Shown here: positions 1-5,650 of the stretch, in pieces
How positions within the stretch are numbered: the first letter of the stretch is position 1
Layout of the letters: every line of letters begins with the position of its first letter
Program-made: the position numbers and the translations under genes
NCBI GenBank assembly: GCA_038247995.1
Contig: JBBRUG010000313.1
Coordinates: 1 to 7,035 of the forward strand
DNA from: JBBRUG01 sp038247995
Lineage (GTDB): Bacteria; Chloroflexota; Chloroflexia; Chloroflexales; Chloroflexaceae
DNA length: 7,035 nucleotides
Reading direction: 5' to 3'
The notes under the pieces: generated by a model
The model's database searches: none
Seen by the model: the letters and a program-made list of their open reading frames with translations, nothing else
What the model was told of the DNA's origin: nothing

Positions 1-1905
1 CAGCGCATTCGGTGCCGAGCCGGTGCGCCACGGCTGCTCAATGTGCGTCTGCCATGCCGTAGCGACAACCGTGCTCTGACGCACCCGCGTGTACAGATAT
101 TCCAGTGCACTGCTCTGCGGCCCTTGATCACGCGCCTCAAGCAACACCTCACGCAGCCGGTAGAGTTGCGAACGCGGCGTTCCAGCTTGTTTCAGCGCAC
201 GCAGGGTGTCGAGCAATCCAGCGAACTCGTACCAGGTATACGGGCGGGCTGTCAGTCGGCACTGGCGGCCCTCAAATGCCGCGCGGCGAAACTCGCTGAT
301 CTTGTCGATCACCATCGTGATCGACTTCAGCACCATAAAATCGATTGCACCACCCTGCTCCGGTGTGGCCGCCTTCTTAGCGTTCTTCAGCAACTCCTCA
401 ACCAGTTGCTGCAAGAAGAAGATCGGCGCGTCGGCCTGGGCGATCACGAGGCCGGTCGAAAGCCCGATCTGTGGGGTGAAGTTCAGCAGATTCTGCGTAT
501 CATCGCCGTGGTAGCGCCCGGTATGATCGCGCGGTTCAGCGCTCCCTAGCTGGCGCTCGAACGCCACTCCGATTGTGAGTGCGATCTTCAGCGCCTTGTC
601 GCCCGGCACAATCAGGAACAGGTCATCACCGCCGATGGTGAGAATCTCAAAGGGGTGACACCAGTTCTGCGTTCCCTGTTCATCGGCAACTTCAGCCGGC
701 GTGAGATGTTCGGCCAACGCTGCAAAGACGGAATGCGTCGCAACAGCTTCGAGATCGGCAGAAAATTGCGCATAGTCACCAGGCGTTCGTTTGGTAGCCA
801 TTGCCCGCCCGACATTGTTGCCGTCGGCATAGATCAAACCAATAAAGCCGCCACCCGCCGCGCCGATCTGGTGCGTGTCGAAGGCCGGCTCGGCAGTTTC
901 CGCATGCGCACGCTGTGCATATGCGCTGCTTTTACCCGCTGTCTGAAGATAGGTTTGCCACTGGCTTGACCACGCCCGCGCTGCAATCCCATCTGGGATC
1001 GCCCAGCTAATCTTTTTACCGAGATCGTTGGCCGCCGGTTGCTCCCCACGCTTAATCAGCCGCCCCACCGCAACTTTGCGCACACTGGCCTCGCTCAGAG
1101 AGCCGTAAATATCATGCACCAGTACTGCTGGCCGATGATCGCTGCTGGCACAACGGGCAACCCAGGGCAACCGCTCGACGGTTGGGAGCGCCCGTGCTTC
1201 GCCATGCGTCGTACGTTCATCGCGGCGGCGGTTGTACATCGTTGCCAGTACGGTCACCAGTTCGCCAAAACTTTTGCGGTAATAGAAGCGTACCCCTGGG
1301 GTATGATCGCCGTTCGGTGGTTGGTAGTAATACTGTTCCAGAATGGGACAAAGTTCAGCATTCCGCCATCCTGCTAAAAACTCGTCGATCCAATAGTCAA
1401 GCAACCCGGCACTGTTGAACGTCACGCGCCCATAGCGCAACTCGATCAACCGAAACGTCTGGCTCACTGCGACACTCAGGGCGGTCTGGGTCAAGGCAGT
1501 AAAGCGCCGCTCGATCTGCGCCGCCAGAGCAGAGCCTTTACCCGCTGGGGCAACGGCCAGGAACGAGCCGCCGCCGGCGTAGATCACCCGTTCCTTACCG
1601 CACAGACGCTCCACTTCATCGATCCCGGCGAAATCGAGCAGCGCTGATGCGCCGCGAATCTCGGGCAGCCGCGCCGACTCAAAGACATAGCCCTTGATTT
1701 TGGTTGCACCGCCATAGATCAGATCAATCCGATCATCCGTACCAAGCAGGTGCTGCACTTCACGCTGAAGCGCATCGATCTGCTGGCGACTCGGCTGCGC
1801 TGGGCCGCCCAATACCTTTTGCACCAGCGCGATCACATCCTCCCGGTTGGTAGCATCCAAACAGGCTGCAATCACCGTATGAAAATCGTTTGAGGGTGTG
1901 TGCAT
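1..1905 (-). CDS. cas10: Cas10, type III CRISPR large subunit / cOA synthase, 3' end cut by window
   Basis: Large subunit of a type III interference complex; on binding target RNA, Cas10 proteins polymerise ATP into cyclic oligoadenylates. I translated the minus strand from ATG 1903-1905; the frame is open to base 1 (635 residues) with no stop, so the C-terminus is missing. Residues 62-120 look like the first palm domain of the Cmr2/Cas10 family (GYVFESARLPEIRGAS at 72-87, then IYAGGGSFLAVAP). A degenerate zinc-knuckle-like stretch CASSDHRPA lies at 252-260. The second palm has YADGNNVG at 359-366 and the cyclase motif IGGDDLF at 424-430 (GGDD, bases 622-633), followed by a Cas10-like STGLVIAQADAPI helix region and the RPYTWYEF segment. 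Only about 60 residues precede palm 1 and no HD motif is seen, so the single-stranded DNase domain seems absent. An AGGA ribosome binding site lies 6 nt upstream. Cas6 is 56 bp upstream on the same strand. I cannot assign the subtype (III-B or III-D) from this part alone. Confidence 0.9.
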   Translation of the reverse strand, partial: MHTPSNDFHTVIAACLDATNREDVIALVQKVLGGPAQPSRQQIDALQREVQHLLGTDDRIDLIYGGATKIKGYVFESARLPEIRGASALLDFAGIDEVERLCGKERVIYAGGGSFLAVAPAGKGSALAAQIERRFTALTQTALSVAVSQTFRLIELRYGRVTFNSAGLLDYWIDEFLAGWRNAELCPILEQYYYQPPNGDHTPGVRFYYRKSFGELVTVLATMYNRRRDERTTHGEARALPTVERLPWVARCASSDHRPAVLVHDIYGSLSEASVRKVAVGRLIKRGEQPAANDLGKKISWAIPDGIAARAWSSQWQTYLQTAGKSSAYAQRAHAETAEPAFDTHQIGAAGGGFIGLIYADGNNVGRAMATKRTPGDYAQFSADLEAVATHSVFAALAEHLTPAEVADEQGTQNWCHPFEILTIGGDDLFLIVPGDKALKIALTIGVAFERQLGSAEPRDHTGRYHGDDTQNLLNFTPQIGLSTGLVIAQADAPIFFLQQLVEELLKNAKKAATPEQGGAIDFMVLKSITMVIDKISEFRRAAFEGRQCRLTARPYTWYEFAGLLDTLRALKQAGTPRSQLYRLREVLLEARDQGPQSSALEYLYTRVRQSTVVATAWQTHIEQPWRTGSAPNAL

Positions 1906-1911
1906 TACGAT

Positions 1912-1915
1912 TCCT
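1912..1915 (-). promoter_or_regulatory. Ribosome binding site of cas10
   Basis: The minus strand reads AGGA six bases before the ATG at 1903-1905. It supports this start; the conserved Cas10 sequence begins about 60 codons further in and no stronger alternative was seen. Confidence 0.5.
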
Positions 1916-1945
1916 ATCTAGCGTCCTCGTCCTCATACAGAACGG

Positions 1946-1972
1946 ATCTGCGTCATCTGCGTCATCTGCGGA
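1946..1972. repeat. 9-bp tandem repeat at the cas6/cas10 junction
   Basis: The plus strand contains ATCTGCGTC at 1946-1954 and again at 1955-1963, then a partial third copy ATCTGCGGA at 1964-1972. On the minus strand this reads as repeated GCAGATGAC. The cas6 stop codon (TGA, 1962-1964) lies inside the repeat, so the last Cas6 residues and part of the cas6-cas10 spacer are repeat sequence. Similar GCAGATGAC-type short tandem tracts are common between genes in some Chloroflexota and cyanobacteria (recollection, not searched). Confidence 0.7.
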
Positions 1973-2996
1973 GGCTTGTTCCCGGATCAATCCCCTCCAA
2001 CACATACCCGCCATTCCCAAACACGCACGCTTTCCCGATATGGACGATGCTGCCCAGCAGCAGCACGGCGCGCAGGGCGGGCGGAACGTTGCGCAATTCG
2101 GCGCTGCCCGCGATCCCGCCGAGCGACATGATCTGCGGTGTAGGGCCACGGGTCGAGGTGCGCTTCCAGTCGTGCCATTGCGTCGCAATCGGACGGGCCT
2201 GCACCTGTTCGGCCGCCTCAACCAGCGGGCGGTACGCTGCGCTCCAGCCGCCGTCGGCGTGGAACGCGGCCAGCGCGTCGATCCGCCAGCAAGCCGCCTG
2301 CACCAACGCCCCCGCTTCAATCGTGTTCAGGTAGGCGCCGCGATATTTCAGCCGCAACGGGCCATGCAGGGTGAGCCGGAGGTCGGCGGGCAGTGTCGCG
2401 GCGCGCGCGGTGATCGCCGCGCTGCTCAGCACCGGCAGATCCACCGCAGTAACCATGCGTCCGTCGTGGTAGATCAGCGGGCCGACGGGGCTCCAGGGCA
2501 CCAGCGCTTCGGCGCGTTCCAGGCGCGCCCGCGTGTTGTCACGGCCCAGGCCCAGATCCCCCAGTTGCTCGAAGCTGAGCAGGAAGTAGGGCAGAAAGTC
2601 GATCCCGCGCCCAATCAGCACCAGCGTAAACTCCAGGGTTTCACCGGCGCGGTAGTGCGTACGTGCATCGAGCGGCGGCTCGATCACAAACGGGCGCGGC
2701 ACATCGCGCAGATCGTGCAGGTAGGGGTTGTCGGGCGGGTGCGGCGTGGCGAAAATCCAGCGGAACGGGCAGATCGTTGCGCCGGCACAGCCTGCGCTCT
2801 GCCCGCAGCGCTGAGGGCAGGCCGCCTGCTGAAAGGCATAGCCGAAGCCGCCGCGCAACATGCTGCCCTTGCGCGCCGGGAAGACCCCGTCGCTGAGCAA
2901 GCGCATGGTAAGCCGCACCCGCAGCGTGGGCAGGCTCGGCAGGCTGGGCACCGTCTCTGATGCGGCGTCGGGTGTGGTTGGGGCAGTTGCAAGCAT
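1962..2996 (-). CDS. cas6: Cas6 family pre-crRNA processing endoribonuclease
   Basis: Cuts the repeat of CRISPR precursor RNA to release crRNAs, here presumably for the type III complex whose Cas10 is encoded next. The 344-residue product fits the PF10040-type Cas6 (RAMP fold). Near the N-terminus GSMLRGGFGYAF (44-55) matches the usual 'GS-LRG-FG' start of the first ferredoxin-like fold. It is followed by a cysteine cluster C60, C64, C70, C76 (CPQRCG...CPF), typical of this Cas6 group, and the PRPFVIEPP segment (100-108). The C-terminus carries the glycine-rich RNA-binding loop: LLLGSIVHIGKACVFGNGGYVLE, around 312-334. I cannot pick the catalytic histidine with certainty. The start at ATG 2994-2996 is well supported by AGGAG seven bases upstream (3004-3008 on the minus strand). 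The stop falls in a 9-bp tandem repeat. Gene order and the 56-bp gap suggest a cas6-cas10 operon read from the leader at 2997-3180. Confidence 0.92.
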   Translation of the reverse strand: MLATAPTTPDAASETVPSLPSLPTLRVRLTMRLLSDGVFPARKGSMLRGGFGYAFQQAACPQRCGQSAGCAGATICPFRWIFATPHPPDNPYLHDLRDVPRPFVIEPPLDARTHYRAGETLEFTLVLIGRGIDFLPYFLLSFEQLGDLGLGRDNTRARLERAEALVPWSPVGPLIYHDGRMVTAVDLPVLSSAAITARAATLPADLRLTLHGPLRLKYRGAYLNTIEAGALVQAACWRIDALAAFHADGGWSAAYRPLVEAAEQVQARPIATQWHDWKRTSTRGPTPQIMSLGGIAGSAELRNVPPALRAVLLLGSIVHIGKACVFGNGGYVLEGIDPGTSLRR

Positions 2997-3003
2997 GGGC
3001 GAT

Positions 3004-3008
3004 CTCCT
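3004..3008 (-). promoter_or_regulatory. Ribosome binding site of cas6
   Basis: The minus strand reads AGGAG seven bases before the ATG at 2994-2996, close to ideal spacing. It fixes the start of Cas6 even though about 25 poorly conserved, Pro/Ser/Thr-rich residues precede the recognisable domain. Confidence 0.75.
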
Positions 3009-3034
3009 GCGGGCCGCGCAGAGCGGCGCGGATT

Positions 3035-3046
3035 GGCGGATCCGCC
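3035..3046. repeat. 12-bp palindrome in the cas6 leader
   Basis: GGCGGATCCGCC is a perfect 12-bp palindrome located 38 bp upstream of the cas6 ATG. It is different in sequence from the CGAGTCGACTCG pair further upstream. It may be a protein site, or may form a small structure in the leader RNA; in a GC-rich genome a chance occurrence is possible. Confidence 0.45.
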
Positions 3047-3077
3047 TTCAAGCATAGCAGGGGGGGCGCACCACGCA

Positions 3078-3117
3078 ATCCGAGTCGACTCGCAGAATCT
3101 TGCGAGTCGACTCGGAT
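3078..3117. promoter_or_regulatory. Twin palindromic element, candidate operator of the cas6-cas10 operon
   Basis: Two 17-base arms, ATCCGAGTCGACTCGCA at 3078-3094 and its exact reverse complement at 3101-3117, are separated by the six bases GAATCT. Each arm also contains the same self-palindrome CGAGTCGACTCG (3081-3092 and 3103-3114), so the element is both an inverted repeat and a tandem pair of dyad sites. Centres are 22 bp apart, about two helical turns, which would place two dimers on one DNA face. It lies between the 3' end of the CARF-HTH regulator gene and the start of cas6. Inference: operator for the neighbouring HTH protein. Alternatives are a stem-loop in the transcript or a small mobile-element scar. 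No T-tract follows either arm, so an intrinsic terminator is unlikely. Confidence 0.6.
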
Positions 3118-3136
3118 CGCAGTCGGAAGGGTCGGC

Positions 3137-3142
3137 GCTATA
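3137..3142 (-). promoter_or_regulatory. Possible -10 element for cas6-cas10
   Basis: The minus strand reads TATAGC here, preceded by AG, with no convincing -35 box 17 bases upstream. If used, transcription would start near 3130 and the twin palindrome would lie just downstream of the start point, a placement suited to a repressor roadblock. Weak evidence; a promoter that depends on an activator, or read-through from the regulator gene, is equally possible. Confidence 0.25.
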
Positions 3143-3180
3143 CTGCACAGACACGGGTACGCGGGGGAGGCTTTCCGATG

Positions 3181-4065
3181 CTACGATGCCTGATCGGCGA
3201 AGAATGGCGCGAAGTGCTCGCGCAGCCAGCGCGCGTTGGCCCGCTGCTCAGGCGGCAACCCCCAGACGTTGATGCACTCCTGGAAGATCACCTTCTGGTG
3301 CGAGTAGACGGTCGAAACCTCGACCGACAGCGCAGCGGCGACCTCCTGCGGACTCAGGCCGCGCGCCACCGCCTGCAGCACCTCACACTGCCGGGGGGAG
3401 ATCCGAGTCAGCACTTCCCGACACCGCTCATACTCCGGCGGCGGCGTACCGACCACCGCCGGCGCGGCAGGAAGTGCGCCAAAGCCAGCGCCGAGAGTGG
3501 GCACCGGGATGCGCAGTAACGCCACCTCGGCAGCGTCAGGATAGTGCATCTGCGCGCCACGATGCGTTGCCGCCCGCACCGCATCACTCGAGTAGAGATG
3601 CCAGACGCGGTCGTGCTGATCAAAATGCTGGAGCGCTGCTGCGGTCGCAAGCATACTGAGCACGCGCCGTCCGCCCGTTGCGCACAGATGGATGGTTGCG
3701 TGCTGCGCTTTCAGTTGCTGCAACAAGCGCTGGATGGCCGTCGATGCAGCATCCACAGCAGCCTCACTCTGTACGTCCGCCACGGGGCGCTGCCCGATCA
3801 GGATCGGCAGCATCCGAAAGCGCAGGGGCTGACCACAATAGTGATCATCGACAAAGAGCGCGGCCAGACGCTGCAAAGCTGCCTGATAGTGCGGGCCATG
3901 TTGCGTGAGATGAATGACAATCAGTTCCGTTAAGGGGTATCCGCGTATGAGCAAGGCATCCAGGGCCAGCGTGACAATCTGGGGTTGACTGCCGAGCGTT
4001 GCGACACAGACACACGGTAATGGCAATGCAGAGCGAGCATGAGGTTGTATGAGTGAACGTGCCAT
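3181..4065 (-). CDS. CARF domain (NE0113/SSO2081-like) - LuxR-type HTH fusion, candidate cOA-responsive regulator
   Basis: Predicted sensor of type III CRISPR second messengers with a DNA-binding tail. From ATG 4063-4065 the product has 294 residues. The N-terminal half looks like the CRISPR-associated NE0113 family, whose CARF fold is shared with SSO2081-type ring nucleases: VATLGSQPQIVTLALDAL (21-38), LIVIHLT (48-54), and the CARF ligand-loop motif CATGGRRVLSM (128-138), followed by HLYSS (156-160). After a Pro/Ala-rich linker (about 188-210), residues 222-266 form a GerE/LuxR helix-turn-helix: ISPRQCEVLQAVARGLSPQEVAAALSVEVSTVYSHQK, with the signature glycine-leucine turn and the STVYSH recognition helix. 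The frame also opens upstream from a GTG at 4120-4122, but that would extend across the Walker A codons of the opposite gene, so I prefer the ATG; its ribosome binding site is weak. Whether it cleaves cOA or only binds it cannot be told. It may regulate cas6-cas10 through the palindromes at 3078-3117, the divergent gene, or both. Confidence 0.85.
   Translation of the reverse strand: MARSLIQPHARSALPLPCVCVATLGSQPQIVTLALDALLIRGYPLTELIVIHLTQHGPHYQAALQRLAALFVDDHYCGQPLRFRMLPILIGQRPVADVQSEAAVDAASTAIQRLLQQLKAQHATIHLCATGGRRVLSMLATAAALQHFDQHDRVWHLYSSDAVRAATHRGAQMHYPDAAEVALLRIPVPTLGAGFGALPAAPAVVGTPPPEYERCREVLTRISPRQCEVLQAVARGLSPQEVAAALSVEVSTVYSHQKVIFQECINVWGLPPEQRANARWLREHFAPFFADQAS
4041..4044 (+). promoter_or_regulatory. 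Ribosome binding site of the Csx3-ATPase gene
   Basis: GAGG lies four bases before ATG 4049-4051, slightly tight spacing. The site is within the coding sequence of the divergent regulator. No later start is plausible because the P-loop begins at residue 16. Confidence 0.45.
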
Positions 4066-5221
4066 AACACCGCGCTTTCCCGCTATTTTGATCGGTGGAC
4101 CGCCCCATTCCGGAAAAAGCACCCTGGTCTACCATCTCAGCGCCGCGCTGCGGCTACGCGATGCGCCGCATTATGTACTGCGGGCGAACCCTGATGGTGA
4201 AGGCGACTGGAGCGCCCAGGCCCCTGAGGCGCTCGTGGCCGCATTACGCGCCCAGGCGCGGAGTGATTGGTCACAAACATTTGCCGCCCAGGTCGCCGCT
4301 GATATTGCGCGGCGGCAACTCCCGCTCCTCGTTGATGCCGGCGGGAAACTGTCGCCGGAAACCGAACAGCTTGCCGCCCACTGCACCCATGCCGTTGTGC
4401 TCTCCGCCGACCCCGCTGCGGCAGCGGATTGGCGCGATCTCGCCGCGCGCCATCAGCTTATCCTCCTCGCCGACCTCCGCTCCGAACTGGCGGGCGCGCA
4501 GCAGATTGATCAGTTCGGCCCGCCGTTGCAAGGCGCGCTCACCAATCTGCGCCGCAATGGCGATCCGACCGGCCCATGCCTGCAAGCCCTGATTGAACTT
4601 GTCGCCCAGTGTTGTGCGTGGTCAGCCGATGCCGTCTTTCAGATCCATCGGGCACAGGTGGATGAGCAACTCATCTTACATGTTGAACGCGCCATTCATC
4701 CACTCACAGCCCATCAACACGAGGGATCCTGGCAACCGGAACACCTGCCGACCTTACTGGCAAGCCTGCCGCCCGAGACACCCCTGGCCATCTACGGACG
4801 CGGCCCCGGCTGGCTCTATGCGGCGCTCACTGTCTTCGCCGCACCAGCCGCCTGTCTGATCTTCGATGTCCGCCAGGGCTGGGTGGAACTGCCGCTCCTC
4901 TTGCTGGGGCATCGTCCCGGCGCACAGTTGCTGCAGTGGGAGATCGAGCAGCATCAGGCCGACACGCATGTCCGCTTTCGGATTGTTGGCGGCTACCTGA
5001 GCTATGCTGAGGCGCTCGGCACGACGGCGCCCTTTATCGATCTGGAGCGTGGCGTCATCCTGAGCGGCAAACTCCCCCACTGGCTGATGGCAGGCCTCGC
5101 CCGCCTGTACAGTTCGGCGATCTGGGTTGCTTGGTATCAACCGCAACTTGAAGCCGCGATCGTTGTTGCCAGCCGCACCGCTGCGATTCCGCTTGGGACG
5201 CGCCTACCAATGACGGGATGA
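4049..5221 (+). CDS. csx3: Csx3-associated P-loop ATPase fused to Csx3-like domains (cOA ring nuclease/binding family)
   Basis: Accessory protein of type III CRISPR cOA signalling, 390 residues. The N-terminal ~190 residues match the P-loop NTPase that accompanies Csx3: Walker A GGPPHSGKST (16-25), HYVLRANPDGEGDW (41-54), Walker B-like LPLLVDAGG (91-99, D96) and CTHAVVLSAD (112-121). The C-terminus (335-387) aligns with Csx3/Crn3: RGVILSGKLPHWL (334-346), LYSSAIWVAWYQPQLEAAIVVASR (353-376). An earlier stretch, IYGRGPGWLYAAL (248-260) then IFDVRQGW (271-278), resembles the same motif, suggesting two Csx3-like modules. Csx3 of Archaeoglobus degrades cyclic tetra-adenylate with residues recalled as H60, D69, R71 and H80. 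In the C-terminal copy these positions are S, Q, Q and R, whereas the first copy keeps the D and R. The gene is divergent from the CARF-HTH gene with 17 bp of overlap. Family membership is firm; activity and the domain count are inference. Confidence 0.87.
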   Translation: MSERAITPRFPAILIGGPPHSGKSTLVYHLSAALRLRDAPHYVLRANPDGEGDWSAQAPEALVAALRAQARSDWSQTFAAQVAADIARRQLPLLVDAGGKLSPETEQLAAHCTHAVVLSADPAAAADWRDLAARHQLILLADLRSELAGAQQIDQFGPPLQGALTNLRRNGDPTGPCLQALIELVAQCCAWSADAVFQIHRAQVDEQLILHVERAIHPLTAHQHEGSWQPEHLPTLLASLPPETPLAIYGRGPGWLYAALTVFAAPAACLIFDVRQGWVELPLLLLGHRPGAQLLQWEIEQHQADTHVRFRIVGGYLSYAEALGTTAPFIDLERGVILSGKLPHWLMAGLARLYSSAIWVAWYQPQLEAAIVVASRTAAIPLGTRLPMTG

Positions 5222-5237
5222 CGCCGGAGGAACCGTA

Positions 5238-5270
5238 ATGAGTAGATCGATCTTGTGCAAAAACCACTGA
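5238..5270 (+). pseudogene. Ten-codon mini-ORF with strong ribosome binding site, possible gene remnant
   Basis: Sixteen bases after the Csx3-ATPase stop, ATG 5238-5240 opens MSRSILCKNH and closes at TGA 5268-5270. GGAGG at 5226-5230 sits seven bases upstream, the best ribosome binding site in the window. Close spacing is what one expects of the next gene in an operon, so this may be the 5' stub of a lost gene, cut where the intergenic repeat sequence begins. A real short peptide or a chance match remains possible. Confidence 0.35.
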
Positions 5271-5383
5271 GATCATACCATATCTTGCTGGCAAAATCAG
5301 CATACAGCGCACCCATGGTAACAACCTTCCTCGTGTGGGAGCCACACCAGCAGGGCTAATGCAGCGTCGACCGATGACGCACC

Positions 5384-5550
5384 CTTCGAGATGCGCGATG
5401 CGCTACTCAGGATGCGTACTTCTCCCTTCGACAGGCGGTTCGTGAGCTTGTCGAGCGGCAGGCTTCGTCCTGAGGCACAGCCCGAAGGGCCGGGGTTCGA
5501 CTGAGATCACGACGAAGCCTCCGCTTCGCTGCGGCCTCCTCAGGATGCGC
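5384..5550. repeat. Dispersed palindromic intergenic repeat cluster
   Basis: The stretch is built of nested repeats. CTCAGGATGCG occurs directly repeated at 5406-5416 and 5539-5549. CTTCGACAG near 5427-5435 and CTTGTCGAG near 5447-5455 are imperfectly complementary. AGGCTTCGTC (5460-5469) and GACGAAGCCT (5511-5520) form a perfect 10-bp inverted repeat. The vocabulary (CCCTTCGACAGGC, GGTTCGACTGAG, CTCAGGATGCG) resembles small mobile palindromic units scattered between genes in many GC-rich bacteria; that comparison is from memory. It codes for nothing I recognise, and open frames across it appear incidental. Confidence 0.65.
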
Positions 5551-5607
5551 ACGCTCAGAGACGTTACAACAGCCCTGGCGTGCATAACCCTGTTTCCAGA
5601 AATAACC

Positions 5608-5613
5608 TATAAT
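5608..5613 (+). promoter_or_regulatory. -10 promoter element of the dehydrogenase gene
   Basis: A perfect TATAAT lies 41 bp before the ATG at 5655. No good TTGACA-like -35 box is present 16-18 bases upstream (the bases there read roughly AACCC), so initiation may need an activator or may rely on the -10 box. A start point near 5620 would leave a leader of about 35 bases made mostly of the 7-bp repeat. Confidence 0.5.
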
Positions 5614-5622
5614 GGCTTCAGC

Positions 5623-5650
5623 CTCCTGAATCCTAAATCCTGAATCCTGG
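5623..5650 (+). repeat. 7-bp tandem repeat in the dehydrogenase leader
   Basis: Four adjacent 7-mers: CTCCTGA (5623-5629), ATCCTAA (5630-5636), ATCCTGA (5637-5643) and ATCCTGG (5644-5650), ending four bases before the ATG. There is no purine-rich ribosome binding site; instead the RNA would carry repeated UCCU, which resembles the anti-Shine-Dalgarno end of 16S rRNA. Confidence 0.7.

Noticed and set aside
1890..2960. Long plus-strand open frame (about 356 codons) opposite cas6
   Set aside because: It is antisense to a clearly recognisable Cas6, rich in Arg/Ala/Gln/His low-complexity sequence, and has no family motif; typical of GC-rich shadow frames.
3078..3117. Reading the twin palindrome as the intrinsic terminator of the CARF-HTH gene
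   Set aside because: The stem is strong but neither side is followed by a T-tract, and it lies 64 bp beyond the stop codon.
3309..3326. CGGTCGA-AACC-TCGACCG inverted repeat
   Set aside because: It lies inside the HTH codons of the regulator, where the protein sequence (SVEVSTV) accounts for it; no second copy seen.
3985..3990. TTGACT as -35 box of the Csx3-ATPase gene
   Set aside because: A good -35 match, but the bases 17 further on (AGACAC) are not a -10 element; left out of the feature list.
4066..4122. GTG-initiated extension of the CARF-HTH protein (19 more residues)
   Set aside because: It would overlap the Walker A codons of the divergent gene, shows no CARF-like sequence and lacks a ribosome binding site; the ATG at 4063-4065 is a better start.
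5333..5347. GTGTGG-GAG-CCACAC hairpin as terminator of the Csx3-ATPase gene
   Set aside because: Six-bp stem with a three-base loop and no following T run; too weak to call.
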